From Acidovorax sp. (GTDB lineage: Bacteria > Pseudomonadota > Gammaproteobacteria > Burkholderiales > Burkholderiaceae_C): a DNA stretch of 64,000 nt. This document shows positions 8,470 through 19,046 of this stretch, piece after piece (position 1 is the first letter of the stretch; the number at the start of each line of letters is the position of its first letter). Location: contig NZ_JAPUDY010000099.1 of assembly GCF_027492855.1 (NCBI RefSeq), forward strand, positions 124,001 through 188,000. Reading direction: 5' to 3'. The position numbers and the translations under genes were made by a program. Below the pieces are notes generated by a model, which did not search any database, had not been told where the DNA came from, and worked only from the letters and a program-made list of their open reading frames with translations.

Positions 8470-9672
8470 ATGACCACCCTCGGAACCCCTTTGTCCCCCC
8501 ACGCCACCAAAGTCATGTTGTTGGGCTCGGGCGAGCTGGGCAAGGAAGTGCTGATCGCGCTGCAGCGCCTGGGCGTGGAAACCATCGCCGTGGACCGCTA
8601 CGACAACGCCCCCGGCCAGCAGGTGGCCCACCATGCGCGCACCATCACCATGAGCGACCCGGCCCAGCTCAAGGCCCTGGTCGAAGCCGAAAGGCCCCAC
8701 CTGGTGGTGCCTGAGATCGAGGCCATTGCCACCCCCATGCTCGAAGAGCTGGAGGCTGCGGGCACCGTGCGCGTGATCCCCACGGCCCGCGCTGCGCGCC
8801 TGACCATGGACCGCGAAGGCATCCGCGTGCTGGCCGCCGAAACCCTGGGGCTGCCCACCAGCCCCTATAAGTTCTGCGATTCGCTGGCAGAGTTGCAGGC
8901 GGCGATCGACACGGGCATCGGTTACCCCTGCATCGTCAAACCCGTGATGAGCAGCTCGGGCAAGGGCCAGAGCAAGATCGACGGCCCCGCCGACGTGCAA
9001 AAGGCCTGGGACTACGCCATGGCCGGTGGCCGCGTGAGCCACGGCCGCGTGATCGTCGAGGGCTTTATCGACTTCGACTATGAAATCACCCTGCTCACCG
9101 TGCGTTCGGTGGGGGCAGACGGCCAGATCGTCACCAGTTTCTGCGACCCCATCGGCCACGTGCAGGTGAGCGGCGACTATGTGGAAAGCTGGCAGCCCCA
9201 GCCCATGCACCCGGCCGCACTCGAAAAGTCGCGCCAGATCGCCAAGGCCGTGACGGACAACCTGGGCGGCCAGGGGCTTTTCGGTGTGGAACTGTTCGTG
9301 AAGGGCGAGAACGTCTGGTTCAGCGAAGTGAGCCCGCGCCCGCACGACACCGGCCTGGTCACCCTGTGCACCCAGCACCAGAGCGAGTTTGAGCTGCACG
9401 CCCGAGCCATCCTGGGCCTGCCCGTGGACACCCGCCTGCGCAACCCCGGCGCCAGCGCCGTGATCTATGGTGGCGTGGACGCCGTGGGCATCGTCTTCGA
9501 CGGTGTGGAAGAAGCCTTGCGCGTGCCGGACACCGACCTGCGCCTGTTCGGCAAGCCCGAGAGCTTTGCCAAGCGCCGCATGGGCGTGGCGCTGGCGCGC
9601 GCCGAGGACGTGGACATCGCGCGTGGCAATGCCAAGCTGGCGGCCAGCAAAGTCAAGCCTCGTAAAGCGTAG
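8470..9672 (+). CDS. purT: formate-dependent phosphoribosylglycinamide formyltransferase (GAR transformylase 2)
   Basis: A 400-residue ATP-grasp enzyme that makes formyl-GAR from GAR, formate and ATP in purine synthesis. The start [27 protein letters not shown], the ATP-grasp segments [18 protein letters not shown] and [13 protein letters not shown], and the metal-binding [14 protein letters not shown] are characteristic of PurT. Length matches the family (about 390-400). It is a single gene lying between the two genes of an ABC exporter encoded on the other strand and ends in a palindromic element that probably terminates transcription. Confidence 0.95.
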   Translation: MTTLGTPLSPHATKVMLLGSGELGKEVLIALQRLGVETIAVDRYDNAPGQQVAHHARTITMSDPAQLKALVEAERPHLVVPEIEAIATPMLEELEAAGTVRVIPTARAARLTMDREGIRVLAAETLGLPTSPYKFCDSLAELQAAIDTGIGYPCIVKPVMSSSGKGQSKIDGPADVQKAWDYAMAGGRVSHGRVIVEGFIDFDYEITLLTVRSVGADGQIVTSFCDPIGHVQVSGDYVESWQPQPMHPAALEKSRQIAKAVTDNLGGQGLFGVELFVKGENVWFSEVSPRPHDTGLVTLCTQHQSEFELHARAILGLPVDTRLRNPGASAVIYGGVDAVGIVFDGVEEALRVPDTDLRLFGKPESFAKRRMGVALARAEDVDIARGNAKLAASKVKPRKA

Positions 9673-9675
9673 ATT

Positions 9676-9740
9676 TCAAGCAAAAATGGCTGCTAGCGAT
9701 TTATAAATAAGCGCTGGCAGCTATGATTTTTATAGTATTT
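9676..9740. repeat. palindromic element copy 3 (between purT and exporter ATPase)
   Basis: The left arm AAATGGCTGCTAGCG and right arm AAGCGCTGGCAGCTAT flank a centre TTTATAAATA, and the 3' flank ATTTTTATAGT completes the consensus. The copy fills the whole space between two convergent genes. Confidence 0.85.
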
Positions 9741-9741
9741 A

Positions 9742-10683
9742 TTAGCCATCCTCGCGGATCTGCCGCCCCGTGAGCTTGAGGAACAGGTCCTCCAGGTTGG
9801 CGGGCCGGTGCAGGGTGCGCAGGTGGCCATGCTGGCCCAGCGCCTGCAGCAGCGGCTGGGCGTTCTGGGTGTAGAAAAACACGGTTTCGCCGCTGACCTC
9901 CACACGGGCGGCGAGGGCGCGCAGCGCGGGCTCTTCGGCCATCTTGACGGCGCCCACCCCAAACACCTCCACCACGTCGGGCTCCAGGTGCTCGGCGATC
10001 AGCGCGCGTGGGCGGCCTTCGGCGATTTTTCTGCCATGGTCCAGCACCAGAAGGCGCGAGCACAAGCGCTCGGCCTCGTCCATGAAGTGGGTGGTCAGCA
10101 AAATGGACTTGCCCTGCTGCAACAGCAACTGCAGCCGCTCCCACATCAGGTGGCGCGCCTGCGGGTCCAGGCCGGTGGTGGGCTCGTCCAGCAGCAGCAG
10201 GCGCGGGTCGTTGACGAGCGCGCGTGCCAGCGACAGCCGCCGCTTCATGCCCCCCGACAGCTCGCCGGGCTTGGCGTCGGCCTTGTGGGTGAGCGCGGCA
10301 AATTCGAGCAGGCGGGGCACGCGCTCCTCCATGGTGGGGCCCTTGATCCCGAAGTAGCGGCCGAACACGCGCAGGTTCTCGGCACAGGTGAAGTCCGGGT
10401 CCAGCGTGTCGAACTGCGTGACCACGCCCAACTGCGCCTTGATGGCCAGCGCATCGCGTGGCATGTGCAGCGGCGCGGCATCGGGTGTGGGCATGAAATG
10501 CACCGCCCCGCCATCGGGCGCGGTGAGGCCCAAGCACATGCGGATGGTGGTGGTCTTGCCCGCGCCGTTGGGTCCGATGACGCCCAGGCATTCGCCGGGG
10601 GCGATGGCGAACGAGACATCGTCGACCACCGTGGCGTTGCCATAGCGTTTGCGCAGGTTCAGGGCTTCAAAGAGTGCGGTCAT
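9742..10683 (-). CDS. ABC exporter ATP-binding protein (NodI-like)
   Basis: A 313-residue ATPase. The Walker A is [10 protein letters not shown], the Q-loop lies in [13 protein letters not shown], the signature is [10 protein letters not shown], Walker B with the catalytic Glu is [12 protein letters not shown] and the H-loop is TTHFMDEAE. The DTLDPDFT segment is typical of NodI/DrrA exporters, and a C-terminal regulatory extension ends in [14 protein letters not shown]. It should pair with the permease at 7520-8368. ATG 10683 is used. Confidence 0.9.
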   Translation of the reverse strand: MTALFEALNLRKRYGNATVVDDVSFAIAPGECLGVIGPNGAGKTTTIRMCLGLTAPDGGAVHFMPTPDAAPLHMPRDALAIKAQLGVVTQFDTLDPDFTCAENLRVFGRYFGIKGPTMEERVPRLLEFAALTHKADAKPGELSGGMKRRLSLARALVNDPRLLLLDEPTTGLDPQARHLMWERLQLLLQQGKSILLTTHFMDEAERLCSRLLVLDHGRKIAEGRPRALIAEHLEPDVVEVFGVGAVKMAEEPALRALAARVEVSGETVFFYTQNAQPLLQALGQHGHLRTLHRPANLEDLFLKLTGRQIREDG

Positions 10684-10745
10684 GGGGGTGTTGGGTTGCG
10701 TGTGATGTGTGCGCAAGGCAGATTGGCGCAGGTACTTTTGGTTGT

Positions 10746-11885
10746 TCAGTCTGCTGCCGCCACCAGGCGGGCACGGCCCGCCGTCTTGGCTTCGTACAGC
10801 GCGCGGTCTGCCTGCGCCATCAATGCGGCCAGATCGGCTTCGCCGGATTGCCGCACGGCCATTCCAGCGCTGTAGTCCAGCGCAAAGCCCAGTTCCGTCA
10901 TGCTGGCCGCGCGCAGGCGCCGCCGCAGGCGCTGGTCCAATGCCAGGCCCGCCGATGGATGGTTGTGCAGCAGCAGCACGCCAAACTCTTCGCCGCCGAG
11001 GCGGCCGACCAGGTCGCCGTTGCGGCAGGTGTCTGCAAGCAGGCGCGCAAAGAGCTGCAGGGCGCGGTCGCCAGCCTCGTGGCCACCGGTGTCGTTGATC
11101 TTCTTGAAGTGGTCGATGTCCAGCATCAGTGCCGTTACGGGCAATTGGTGGCGGGCAGCTTGGGCCAGCAGGCTGTCGCCTTGCTGGGTGAAGCTGCGCC
11201 GGTTGAGCAGGCCCGTGAGGCCATCGGTCATGGCCAGGGTGCGCAGCTTCTGGACGGTTTCCGAGCGCCAGGCCACCATCAGGGCTGCGGTGCCCAGCAC
11301 CAGGCTCACATTGGTGGTCAAGGCGGCAGCCAGGTTGACGGGATGGGGTGCGCGAAAATTGGGGTACAGGTCGGTAAAGGCACCCAGCACGCCGCGTGCC
11401 AGTGTGAAGGCGGCGGATGTCAGCAGGCTGCCCATCAACAGGGTGCGCCAGCGCCAGTCCGATTCGGTCCGGGGCGTCATCGTCGCCCTTGCCACGATGC
11501 ACAGGATGACGGTCAACAGCCCGTTGGACCACCCCACACGCCAGGCGTAGTGGTCAAACCTCAGCGTGTAGCCCAGTGGTGTCGCAATCACCAGCGCCAG
11601 CAACAGGCCGCGCAGCGGACGCGGACCCAGCCATTCTTCCAGCGCGCGGTACAGCACCCATTGCGCTGCTGCATAGAAGGCGATCGACAGGGTGGCGAGT
11701 GCCTGGGGCCACAGCGAGGGGGATACGATGATCGCGGCCCAGCCCACGGCTTGCAGCAGCAGGCTGGCCTGCACATAGCGCGCTGCACGGCTCACTTCGC
11801 TGCCCATGATGAAGGGCAAAACTGCCGCCAGCATGAACAGGTTGGCCACCATGACGGCGACCAGCGTGAGGAAGTCCAGCGACAT
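10746..11885 (-). CDS. membrane-bound diguanylate cyclase
   Basis: A 379-residue protein. Residues 1-200 contain about six or seven hydrophobic helices, beginning [17 protein letters not shown], with no named sensor domain recognised. Residues about 215-375 are a GGDEF domain: [34 protein letters not shown] and the active loop [12 protein letters not shown] lies five residues before GGEEF, the RxxD inhibitory-site position, so product feedback is likely. It should synthesise c-di-GMP in response to a membrane signal. The stop of amn lies only 23 bases upstream of the start, so co-transcription with amn is plausible. Confidence 0.9.
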   Translation of the reverse strand: MSLDFLTLVAVMVANLFMLAAVLPFIMGSEVSRAARYVQASLLLQAVGWAAIIVSPSLWPQALATLSIAFYAAAQWVLYRALEEWLGPRPLRGLLLALVIATPLGYTLRFDHYAWRVGWSNGLLTVILCIVARATMTPRTESDWRWRTLLMGSLLTSAAFTLARGVLGAFTDLYPNFRAPHPVNLAAALTTNVSLVLGTAALMVAWRSETVQKLRTLAMTDGLTGLLNRRSFTQQGDSLLAQAARHQLPVTALMLDIDHFKKINDTGGHEAGDRALQLFARLLADTCRNGDLVGRLGGEEFGVLLLHNHPSAGLALDQRLRRRLRAASMTELGFALDYSAGMAVRQSGEADLAALMAQADRALYEAKTAGRARLVAAAD

Positions 11886-11908
11886 GGGCTGAATCGCGCT
11901 GGTTTTGC

Positions 11909-13390
11909 CTATTGAAAGGCCACCTCGGCAAAACTGCGCAGCTTGCGGCTGTGCAGCCGATCCACGCCGCCGTTGCGCAGGATCTCGATGGCGCGCATGC
12001 CGATGCGCAGGTGCTGGTCCACCCGCTCGCGGTAGAAATGGTTGGCCATGCCGGGCAGCTTGATCTCGCCGTGCAGGGGCTTGTCGCTCACGCACAGCAA
12101 GGTGCCGTAGGGCACACGAAAGCGGAAACCGTTGGCCGCGATGGTGGCGCTTTCCATGTCCAGCGCCACAGCGCGGCTCTGGCTGAAGCGGCGCTGGGGC
12201 GTGTTGTCGGGCAGCAGTTCCCAGTTGCGGTTGTCGGTGCTGGCCACGGTGCCGGTGCGCATCACGCGCTTCAGGTCTGCGCCGCTGATCTGCGTGACAT
12301 CGGCCACCGCCTGCTGCAGCGCGAGCTGGATCTCGGCCAGCGCCGGGATGGGCACCCACAGCGGCAGGTCTTCGTCAAGCACATGGTCCTCGCGCACGTA
12401 GGCATGGGCCAGCACGTAGTCGCCCAGTTGCTGGCTGTTGCGCAGGCCCGCGCAGTGGCCCAGCATCATCCAGGCATGAGGGCGCAGCACGGCGATGTGG
12501 TCGGTAATGGTCTTGGCATTGGCCGGGCCCACGCCGATGTTGACCATGGTGATGCCGCTCGCGTCCTTACGCACCAGGTGGTAGGCGGGCATTTGGGGCA
12601 GGCGCGGCGGGGCCACACCCAGCTCGTCGCCGGACTGGGCGATCAGCCCCACGCGGCGCGTGACCACGTTGCCGGGCTCGATAAAGGCGATGTACTCGCT
12701 GTCTGGCTTGGCCATCTCGGCATGGCCCAGACGAACGAACTCGTCGATGTAGAACTGATAGTTGGTGAACAGCACGAAGTTCTGGAACCACTCGGGCGCC
12801 GTGCCGGTGTAGTGGCGCAGGCGGTGCAGCGAGTAGTCCACGCGCGGCGCGGTGAACAGCGACAGCGGCTGCGCTTCGCCAGGAGCGGCCTGCCACGTGC
12901 CGTTGGCAATGCCGTCGTCCATGGCGGCCAGGTCGGGCAGGTCGAAGATGTCGCGCATCAGCATGCGGCGGGCCGGGGTCAGGGTGCCTTCGATGTGGTC
13001 GTGTTCGGCGAACGAGAAATGAATGGGAATGGGGTGGGTGCTGGTGCCCACCTCCAGCTCCACGTTGTGGCTGGCGCGCAGCAGGCGGAACTGCTCGGCG
13101 TAGTAGTGGGCAAACAGGTCGGGCCGGGTCAGCGTGGTTTCGTAGCGGCCGGGGCCTTCTACAAAGCCATAGGCCAGCTTGGTGTCCGCGCGCGCTACGG
13201 TGGTGGTGTGCACGCGCACAAAGGGGTAGAAGGCCCGCACCGGGCCTTCGGGTGTCTCGCCCGCCACAAAACGCTGCATGGCGTCGCGCAGATGGCCGAT
13301 TTGCTGCTGGTAAATGCGTTGTACCTGGGCCAGCGCGTCGGCCGGATCGGTGTGGCGGGTGGGGGCGATGAAGTCGGGGATGAGGGGCAT
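11909..13390 (-). CDS. amn: AMP nucleosidase
   Basis: About 493 residues, close to the 484 of E. coli Amn, which cleaves AMP to adenine and ribose 5-phosphate and balances purine pools. The N-terminal domain (RPDLFAHYYAEQFRLL..GTSTHPIPIHFSFAEHDH) and the C-terminal phosphorylase-like fold (MVNIGVGPANAKTITDHIAVLRP, MMLGHCAGL, ALDMESATIAANGFRFRVPYGTLLCVSDKPLHGE) are both intact. The acidic residues of the catalytic loop (DMES, SDKP) are present. A GTG at 13405 is an alternative start. The downstream neighbour is a diguanylate cyclase; no functional link is obvious. Confidence 0.95.
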   Translation of the reverse strand: MPLIPDFIAPTRHTDPADALAQVQRIYQQQIGHLRDAMQRFVAGETPEGPVRAFYPFVRVHTTTVARADTKLAYGFVEGPGRYETTLTRPDLFAHYYAEQFRLLRASHNVELEVGTSTHPIPIHFSFAEHDHIEGTLTPARRMLMRDIFDLPDLAAMDDGIANGTWQAAPGEAQPLSLFTAPRVDYSLHRLRHYTGTAPEWFQNFVLFTNYQFYIDEFVRLGHAEMAKPDSEYIAFIEPGNVVTRRVGLIAQSGDELGVAPPRLPQMPAYHLVRKDASGITMVNIGVGPANAKTITDHIAVLRPHAWMMLGHCAGLRNSQQLGDYVLAHAYVREDHVLDEDLPLWVPIPALAEIQLALQQAVADVTQISGADLKRVMRTGTVASTDNRNWELLPDNTPQRRFSQSRAVALDMESATIAANGFRFRVPYGTLLCVSDKPLHGEIKLPGMANHFYRERVDQHLRIGMRAIEILRNGGVDRLHSRKLRSFAEVAFQ

Positions 13391-13436
13391 TTCCCTATTG
13401 TCCACAAGCCAGAAGGCAGCGCTTGCAAAAAGGCAT

Positions 13437-15500
13437 TTATCGGCGCAGCCAGCCTTTCATGGCGTCGGCATCCAGGGGGGGCGACTGAATGAACCCCTGT
13501 ATCAGGTCGCAGCCCAGCCTCGCCAGCAGCTCCTTCTGCGCCTGTGTCTCCACCCCTTCGGCCACGGTTCTGAGCTGTAGGCTGTGCCCCATCTGGATGA
13601 TGGCGGTGACGATGGCCACGTCGTCGGCGTTGTCCGGGATGTCGGCCACGAAGGAGCGGTCGATCTTGAGCTTGTCGATGGGGTAGCGTTTGAGGTAGGC
13701 CAGAGACGAGTACCCCGTGCCGAAGTCGTCGATGGAAATGCCCACGCCCAGGGCCTTGAGCGCATTGAGGGTGTCCAGCACCTGGTCGGTCTGGTGCATG
13801 AGCACGGACTCGGTCAGTTCTATCTCCAGATACTGCGGTGCAAGGCCGGTTTCCTGCAGCACGGTGGCGATCTCGGCTGCCACGTCGCGCTGGCGGAACT
13901 CAAGGGCGGAGAAGTTCACTGCCATGGGCACCATGGCCAGCCCCTGGTCCTGCCAGGCCTTGAGCTGGCGGCAGGCTTCGCGCATCACCCAGCGGCCGAT
14001 CGGGGTGATGAGTCCACGCGATTCGGAAAAGGTGATGAACTCGTCCGGACCCACCAAACCCCGGTCGGGGTGCCGCCAGCGCACCAGGGCTTCAAGGCCT
14101 TGCAGCGAGCCGTCTGCTAGGCGAATCTGGGGCTGGTAGTGCAAAACGAAATGGTTGTTGGCAATGGCCTCGCGCAGCAGGCGCTCCTGCTGTAGTACGT
14201 CGAAGGCGCTGGCCTTCATGCTGGAGGCATAAAGCTGGTGGTTGCCACGCCCGCTGTCCTTGGCGTGGTGCATGGCGGCATCGGCGCAGCGCAGCAGGGC
14301 GTCGGCGCTGGCGCCGTGTTCGGGGAACAGGCTGATCCCGATGGAGGGCGAGATGGTGATCGGCAACTGGTTGACCATGAACACGCCGTGCATCGCGGCC
14401 AGCAGCTTGTCGGCCACCTTGGCCACGTCGTCTGGGTGTTGCACTTCGGTGAGCACCACCACAAACTCGTCGCCGCCCAGCCGCGCCACCACGTCGGCAT
14501 CGCGCACGCCCTGGCGCAGGCGCTCGGCCACGCTGCGCAGCAATTGGTCGCCCGCATGGTGGCCCAGCGAGTCATTCACGGTCTTGAAGTAGTCCAGGTT
14601 CACGAACAACACGGCCACACAGCCACGGCGCCTGCGCGCCAGCGACAGCACCTGCGAGAGTTGTTCCATCAGGAAATGCCGGTTGGGCAACTGCGTCAGC
14701 GTGTCGTGCAGGGCGATGAAGGCCTCGCGCTCCTGGGCCTGTTTGCGGGCCGTGATGTCGCGCACCACCACGATGCGGTAGTCCGCGCCGCGCAGGGGCA
14801 TGGTTTTGCCCACCACCTCTACAGGAATGGTGTGGCCGTCCTTGTGGCGGATACTGATCTCGTAAGGGTCTTCGCGGCCGCTGCGTGTGTAGTCGAGCGC
14901 CGTGGCGCGCCATTCGGGGCTGATGAAGCTGAAGATGGACAGGCCCAGAACCTCATGCAGCGCGTAGCCGGTGAGCCGGTTCAAGGCCTCGTTGCCATCG
15001 GTGATGAGGCCGTCGCGGTGGAACACGATGGCTTCGTCGGTGGCTTCGGTGAACTTGCGCATGCGCTCTTCACTCTGCCGCACGGCCAATTCCGCACGCC
15101 AACGCTCGGTGATGTCGTTGATCAGCACGAACGAGCCGATCTGGTCACCGCCCTCGCCAAAGTGCGGAATCAAATTGACCTCGATCATGCGCACCTCGCC
15201 GTTCGGCAGGGTCTGCTCGCGCGTGTAGGTGACGTGCTGGCGGTTGGCCGAGCGCTCTACATACGGCAGGATGGCCTGCCAGGCCTTGTCGCCGATGGCC
15301 TCCTGCACGGTGAGGCCGATGATGGATTGGGTGTTGTGGCCGTTGTAGGCCGCGTAGCCCTGGTTGGCGAACTGGCAGCGCAGGCCGGGCACGTCGTAAT
15401 AGGCCATCAAGGCCGGTACCGAATCGGCGATCAGGCGCAGCAGCGAGTCGCTGGTACCGCCTGGGCCAGGGGCATGGTCTGAATGGGGTGGTTCTGGCAT
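13437..15500 (-). CDS. PAS-PAS-GGDEF-EAL cyclic-di-GMP signalling protein
   Basis: A 687-residue soluble protein. Two PAS domains (about residues 15-135 and 140-260) precede a GGDEF domain with LPNRHFLMEQL, FVNLDYFKTVNDSLG and an intact RLGGDEF, then an EAL domain with LEALVRW, MAVNFS, IELTES, IDDFGTGYSS and LKIDRSFV. The key metal-binding residues of EAL are present, so it could be a phosphodiesterase, a cyclase or both. In many such tandem proteins the GGDEF domain regulates EAL activity. The gene stands alone between amn and dbpA. Confidence 0.93.
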   Translation of the reverse strand: MPEPPHSDHAPGPGGTSDSLLRLIADSVPALMAYYDVPGLRCQFANQGYAAYNGHNTQSIIGLTVQEAIGDKAWQAILPYVERSANRQHVTYTREQTLPNGEVRMIEVNLIPHFGEGGDQIGSFVLINDITERWRAELAVRQSEERMRKFTEATDEAIVFHRDGLITDGNEALNRLTGYALHEVLGLSIFSFISPEWRATALDYTRSGREDPYEISIRHKDGHTIPVEVVGKTMPLRGADYRIVVVRDITARKQAQEREAFIALHDTLTQLPNRHFLMEQLSQVLSLARRRRGCVAVLFVNLDYFKTVNDSLGHHAGDQLLRSVAERLRQGVRDADVVARLGGDEFVVVLTEVQHPDDVAKVADKLLAAMHGVFMVNQLPITISPSIGISLFPEHGASADALLRCADAAMHHAKDSGRGNHQLYASSMKASAFDVLQQERLLREAIANNHFVLHYQPQIRLADGSLQGLEALVRWRHPDRGLVGPDEFITFSESRGLITPIGRWVMREACRQLKAWQDQGLAMVPMAVNFSALEFRQRDVAAEIATVLQETGLAPQYLEIELTESVLMHQTDQVLDTLNALKALGVGISIDDFGTGYSSLAYLKRYPIDKLKIDRSFVADIPDNADDVAIVTAIIQMGHSLQLRTVAEGVETQAQKELLARLGCDLIQGFIQSPPLDADAMKGWLRR

Positions 15501-15594
15501 GTCCCGCTCGGTGCTTGTGCCTTCGGTTATAGCCGATAGACCCCGTGTTTGATCAAGGTAGTTGTCCGGATATTCTGGGCTGGATAATCAGCCG

Positions 15595-17013
<1,419 letters not shown>

Positions 17014-17070
17014 AATTGGCTGCTAGCGCTTATTGATCAAGCGCTGGTAGCTATACTTTTGATAGTGATT
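17014..17070. repeat. palindromic element copy 4 (between dbpA and the ankyrin gene)
   Basis: GGCTGCTAGCGCTTATTGAT leads into CAAGCGCTGGTAGCTATACT and the end TTTTGATAGT. The inner arms pair and the copy lies between two convergent genes, directly after the dbpA stop. Confidence 0.85.
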
Positions 17071-17083
17071 CGGCAAAGCGCGC

Positions 17084-17773
17084 TCAGCGCCGTGCCGCTT
17101 GCTCCAGCATCTGCACCATGGCCGTGTAGCCCCGCTGGCGCGCCAGTTGCAGCGGCGTGTTGCCCTGCCGGTCGGTGAGGGCCTGGCTGGCGCCCGCTTG
17201 CAACAAGGCCTGCAGGGTGGCCTGGTGGCGTGGGCCGCCGTTGCCCAACACGATGGATTCGATGAGCGCTGTCCAGTGCAGGTTGTTCACGTGGTCCAGC
17301 GGCGCGCTGGCGGCGATCAACTGACGCACCACACCGTCGTGCCCCAAGTGGGCGGCGGCGATGAGGGCCGTGCCGTCGTAGCGGCTGGTCACCTGTGTGG
17401 CGCTGGCGCCCAGTTGCAGCAGCAGGCGCAGCGTGGCCTCGTCGTCGGCCACGGCGGCAATGGTCACCGCGTCGTAGCGGTCGCTTTCCAGCGCGTTCAG
17501 ATCGGCCCCGGCCTGCGCCAGCAGGCGAATCACGCCGTGCTGGCGGGCAAAGGTGGCCACATGCAGCGGCGTGCGGCCGTAGGCATCGCGGGCGTTCACT
17601 TCGGCCCGCGCGGCCAGCAGCTTGGCGAGCGCTGGCTGGTTGCCCTGGGCCGCCGCCGCATGCAGGCCCTGGTAAGCCGCAGTTTCCGAGGCCGTGGGAG
17701 GCACCTGTGCTGGGGCGGGCGCGGCGCAGGCCAGGGCGGCCGCCAGTGCGATGGCAAGGTTCCAGTGCGTCAT
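17084..17773 (-). CDS. exported ankyrin-repeat protein
   Basis: A 229-residue protein with an N-terminal signal peptide (LAIALAAALACAAPAPAQ) followed by about five ankyrin repeats, for example DAYGRTPLHVATFARQHGVIRLL, DEATLRLLLQLGA and RQGNTPLQLARQRG. Periplasmic ankyrin proteins often accompany catalase or redox genes, but none is near here. It follows the GlcG-like gene with a 16-base gap and shares its strand, so the two form an operon. The binding partner is unknown. Confidence 0.87.
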   Translation of the reverse strand: MTHWNLAIALAAALACAAPAPAQVPPTASETAAYQGLHAAAAQGNQPALAKLLAARAEVNARDAYGRTPLHVATFARQHGVIRLLAQAGADLNALESDRYDAVTIAAVADDEATLRLLLQLGASATQVTSRYDGTALIAAAHLGHDGVVRQLIAASAPLDHVNNLHWTALIESIVLGNGGPRHQATLQALLQAGASQALTDRQGNTPLQLARQRGYTAMVQMLEQAARR

Positions 17774-17789
17774 GGGGCCTCCCGTGGGC

Positions 17790-18284
17790 TTACTTGAGCA
17801 GATCTTGCACCTTGGCGATGCCCGCCAGGGCGCATTGCTCGTCCAGGTGGCCGCCGGGTGCACCGCCCACGCCCACGGCGCCGATCACTTCGTTGCCCAC
17901 CTTCACCGGCACGCCGCCGCCCAGCAGCAGGTAGCCGGGGATCTGGCCCAGGTTGGCGGCGGCGGGGTTCTTTTGCGAGCCTTCCATGATGGCCAGCGTG
18001 GTGTTCTTGGCCGATGCCGAGGTGTAGGCCTTCAGGCGGCTGGCTTCCAGCGTGTGGGGACCGGCATTGTCGGCACGCTGCACGGCGCGCACGGTGCCTG
18101 CGCGGTCCACCACGGTGGCGGTCACGTTGTAGCCGTTGGCGGTGCAGGTGGCCACGGTCTGGGCGGCGATCTGCGTGGCCAGGTCCAACGACATGTTCTT
18201 TTCGGTGCGCACGCCTTCGGCGCTGGCGGCGGTGGCGATCAGGGACAGGGTGAGGGCGGCGGCTTTGACGAGGGTGCTTTGCAT
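17790..18284 (-). CDS. exported GlcG/HbpS-like (DUF336) protein
   Basis: A 164-residue protein with a signal peptide (LTLSLIATAASA) and the DUF336 core: TCTANGYNVTATVVDRAGTVRAV, ASRLKAYTSASAK and LLLGGGVPVKVGNEVIGAVGVGGAPGGHLDEQCA. HbpS of Streptomyces binds haem and iron; GlcG is unassigned. The protein is probably periplasmic. GGAGAA lies before the ATG. Ankyrin gene follows in the same operon. Haem binding is only an inference. Confidence 0.88.
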   Translation of the reverse strand: MQSTLVKAAALTLSLIATAASAEGVRTEKNMSLDLATQIAAQTVATCTANGYNVTATVVDRAGTVRAVQRADNAGPHTLEASRLKAYTSASAKNTTLAIMEGSQKNPAAANLGQIPGYLLLGGGVPVKVGNEVIGAVGVGGAPGGHLDEQCALAGIAKVQDLLK

Positions 18285-18416
18285 GGTGTTCTCCGGTGTT
18301 TCTGGGCCAGCGCCACTGCTTGTGGCGCCGTGGGAGAACTGTAGAAATCGCCGCCGTTTTCAGCCATTCGGGCGGCTACGCGCAAGGCTCCGTAGAAATA
18401 CGCAGTCCCGGTCGAT

Positions 18417-19046
18417 TCAATGTGCATCCACCAGCGCCGCATACCGCCGTATCAATTGCGCCAGCGACTCCGCCCCCAGCTTGCCAAACAGGTTCGCGCG
18501 GTGTGTTTCCACCGTGCGGGGCGAGAGCTCCAGCGCCCGGCCGATCTCCTTGTTGGTCAGGCCCTCGACGATAAGGCCCAGCACTTCGCGCTCGCGGGCC
18601 GAGAGCTGTGCAAAGCGTTCACGCGCTTGCTGGTCGGCCTGGTGGCGTTCGCGCGAGCGCACATGCTGGCGCACGGCGTTCTGCAGGGCCTCGATCAGCA
18701 CCTCGTCATCCACCGGTTTTTCCAGAAACTCCGCTGCCCCGGTCTTGAAGGCGCGGCGGCACATCTCCACCGTGCCGTGGCCGGTGAGCAGGATCACGGG
18801 CTGGTCCACGCCCTGTGCCAGCAACTGCTCCAGCACGGTGAGGCCGCTGATGCCCGGCATGCGCACGTCGAGCACGATGGCGCCGATGCTGGCGCGGTCA
18901 AACCCGGCCATGAAGGCTTGCGGATCGGCCCAGGCCTGCACGCGCAGGCCCACGGTGCTGATGAGCAGGCCGAGGCCTTCGCGCACGGCGGCGTCGTCGT
19001 CCACCAGGTGAATCAGGGGCGAGAGGGAAGGGGCGCTTTCAATCAT
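18417..19046 (-). CDS. two-component response regulator, FixJ/LuxR type
   Basis: A 209-residue regulator. The N-terminal receiver has the acidic pair in HLVDDDAAV, the phosphoacceptor Asp60 in VLDVRMPG, LLTGHG and the Lys in FLEKPVDD. The C-terminal LuxR-type HTH reads LSAREREVLGLIVEGLTNKEIGRALELSPRTVETHRANLF. Its start overlaps the stop of the sensor kinase gene by four bases, which marks them as a pair. The FixJ-type kinase-regulator arrangement often controls transporters or catabolism, but the target here is unknown. Confidence 0.92.
   Translation of the reverse strand: MIESAPSLSPLIHLVDDDAAVREGLGLLISTVGLRVQAWADPQAFMAGFDRASIGAIVLDVRMPGISGLTVLEQLLAQGVDQPVILLTGHGTVEMCRRAFKTGAAEFLEKPVDDEVLIEALQNAVRQHVRSRERHQADQQARERFAQLSAREREVLGLIVEGLTNKEIGRALELSPRTVETHRANLFGKLGAESLAQLIRRYAALVDAH

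Noticed and set aside
9742..11532. 596-residue frame merging cyclase shadow and ABC ATPase
   Set aside because: The upstream half is out of frame with the diguanylate cyclase and has no domain; the ATPase begins at ATG 10683.
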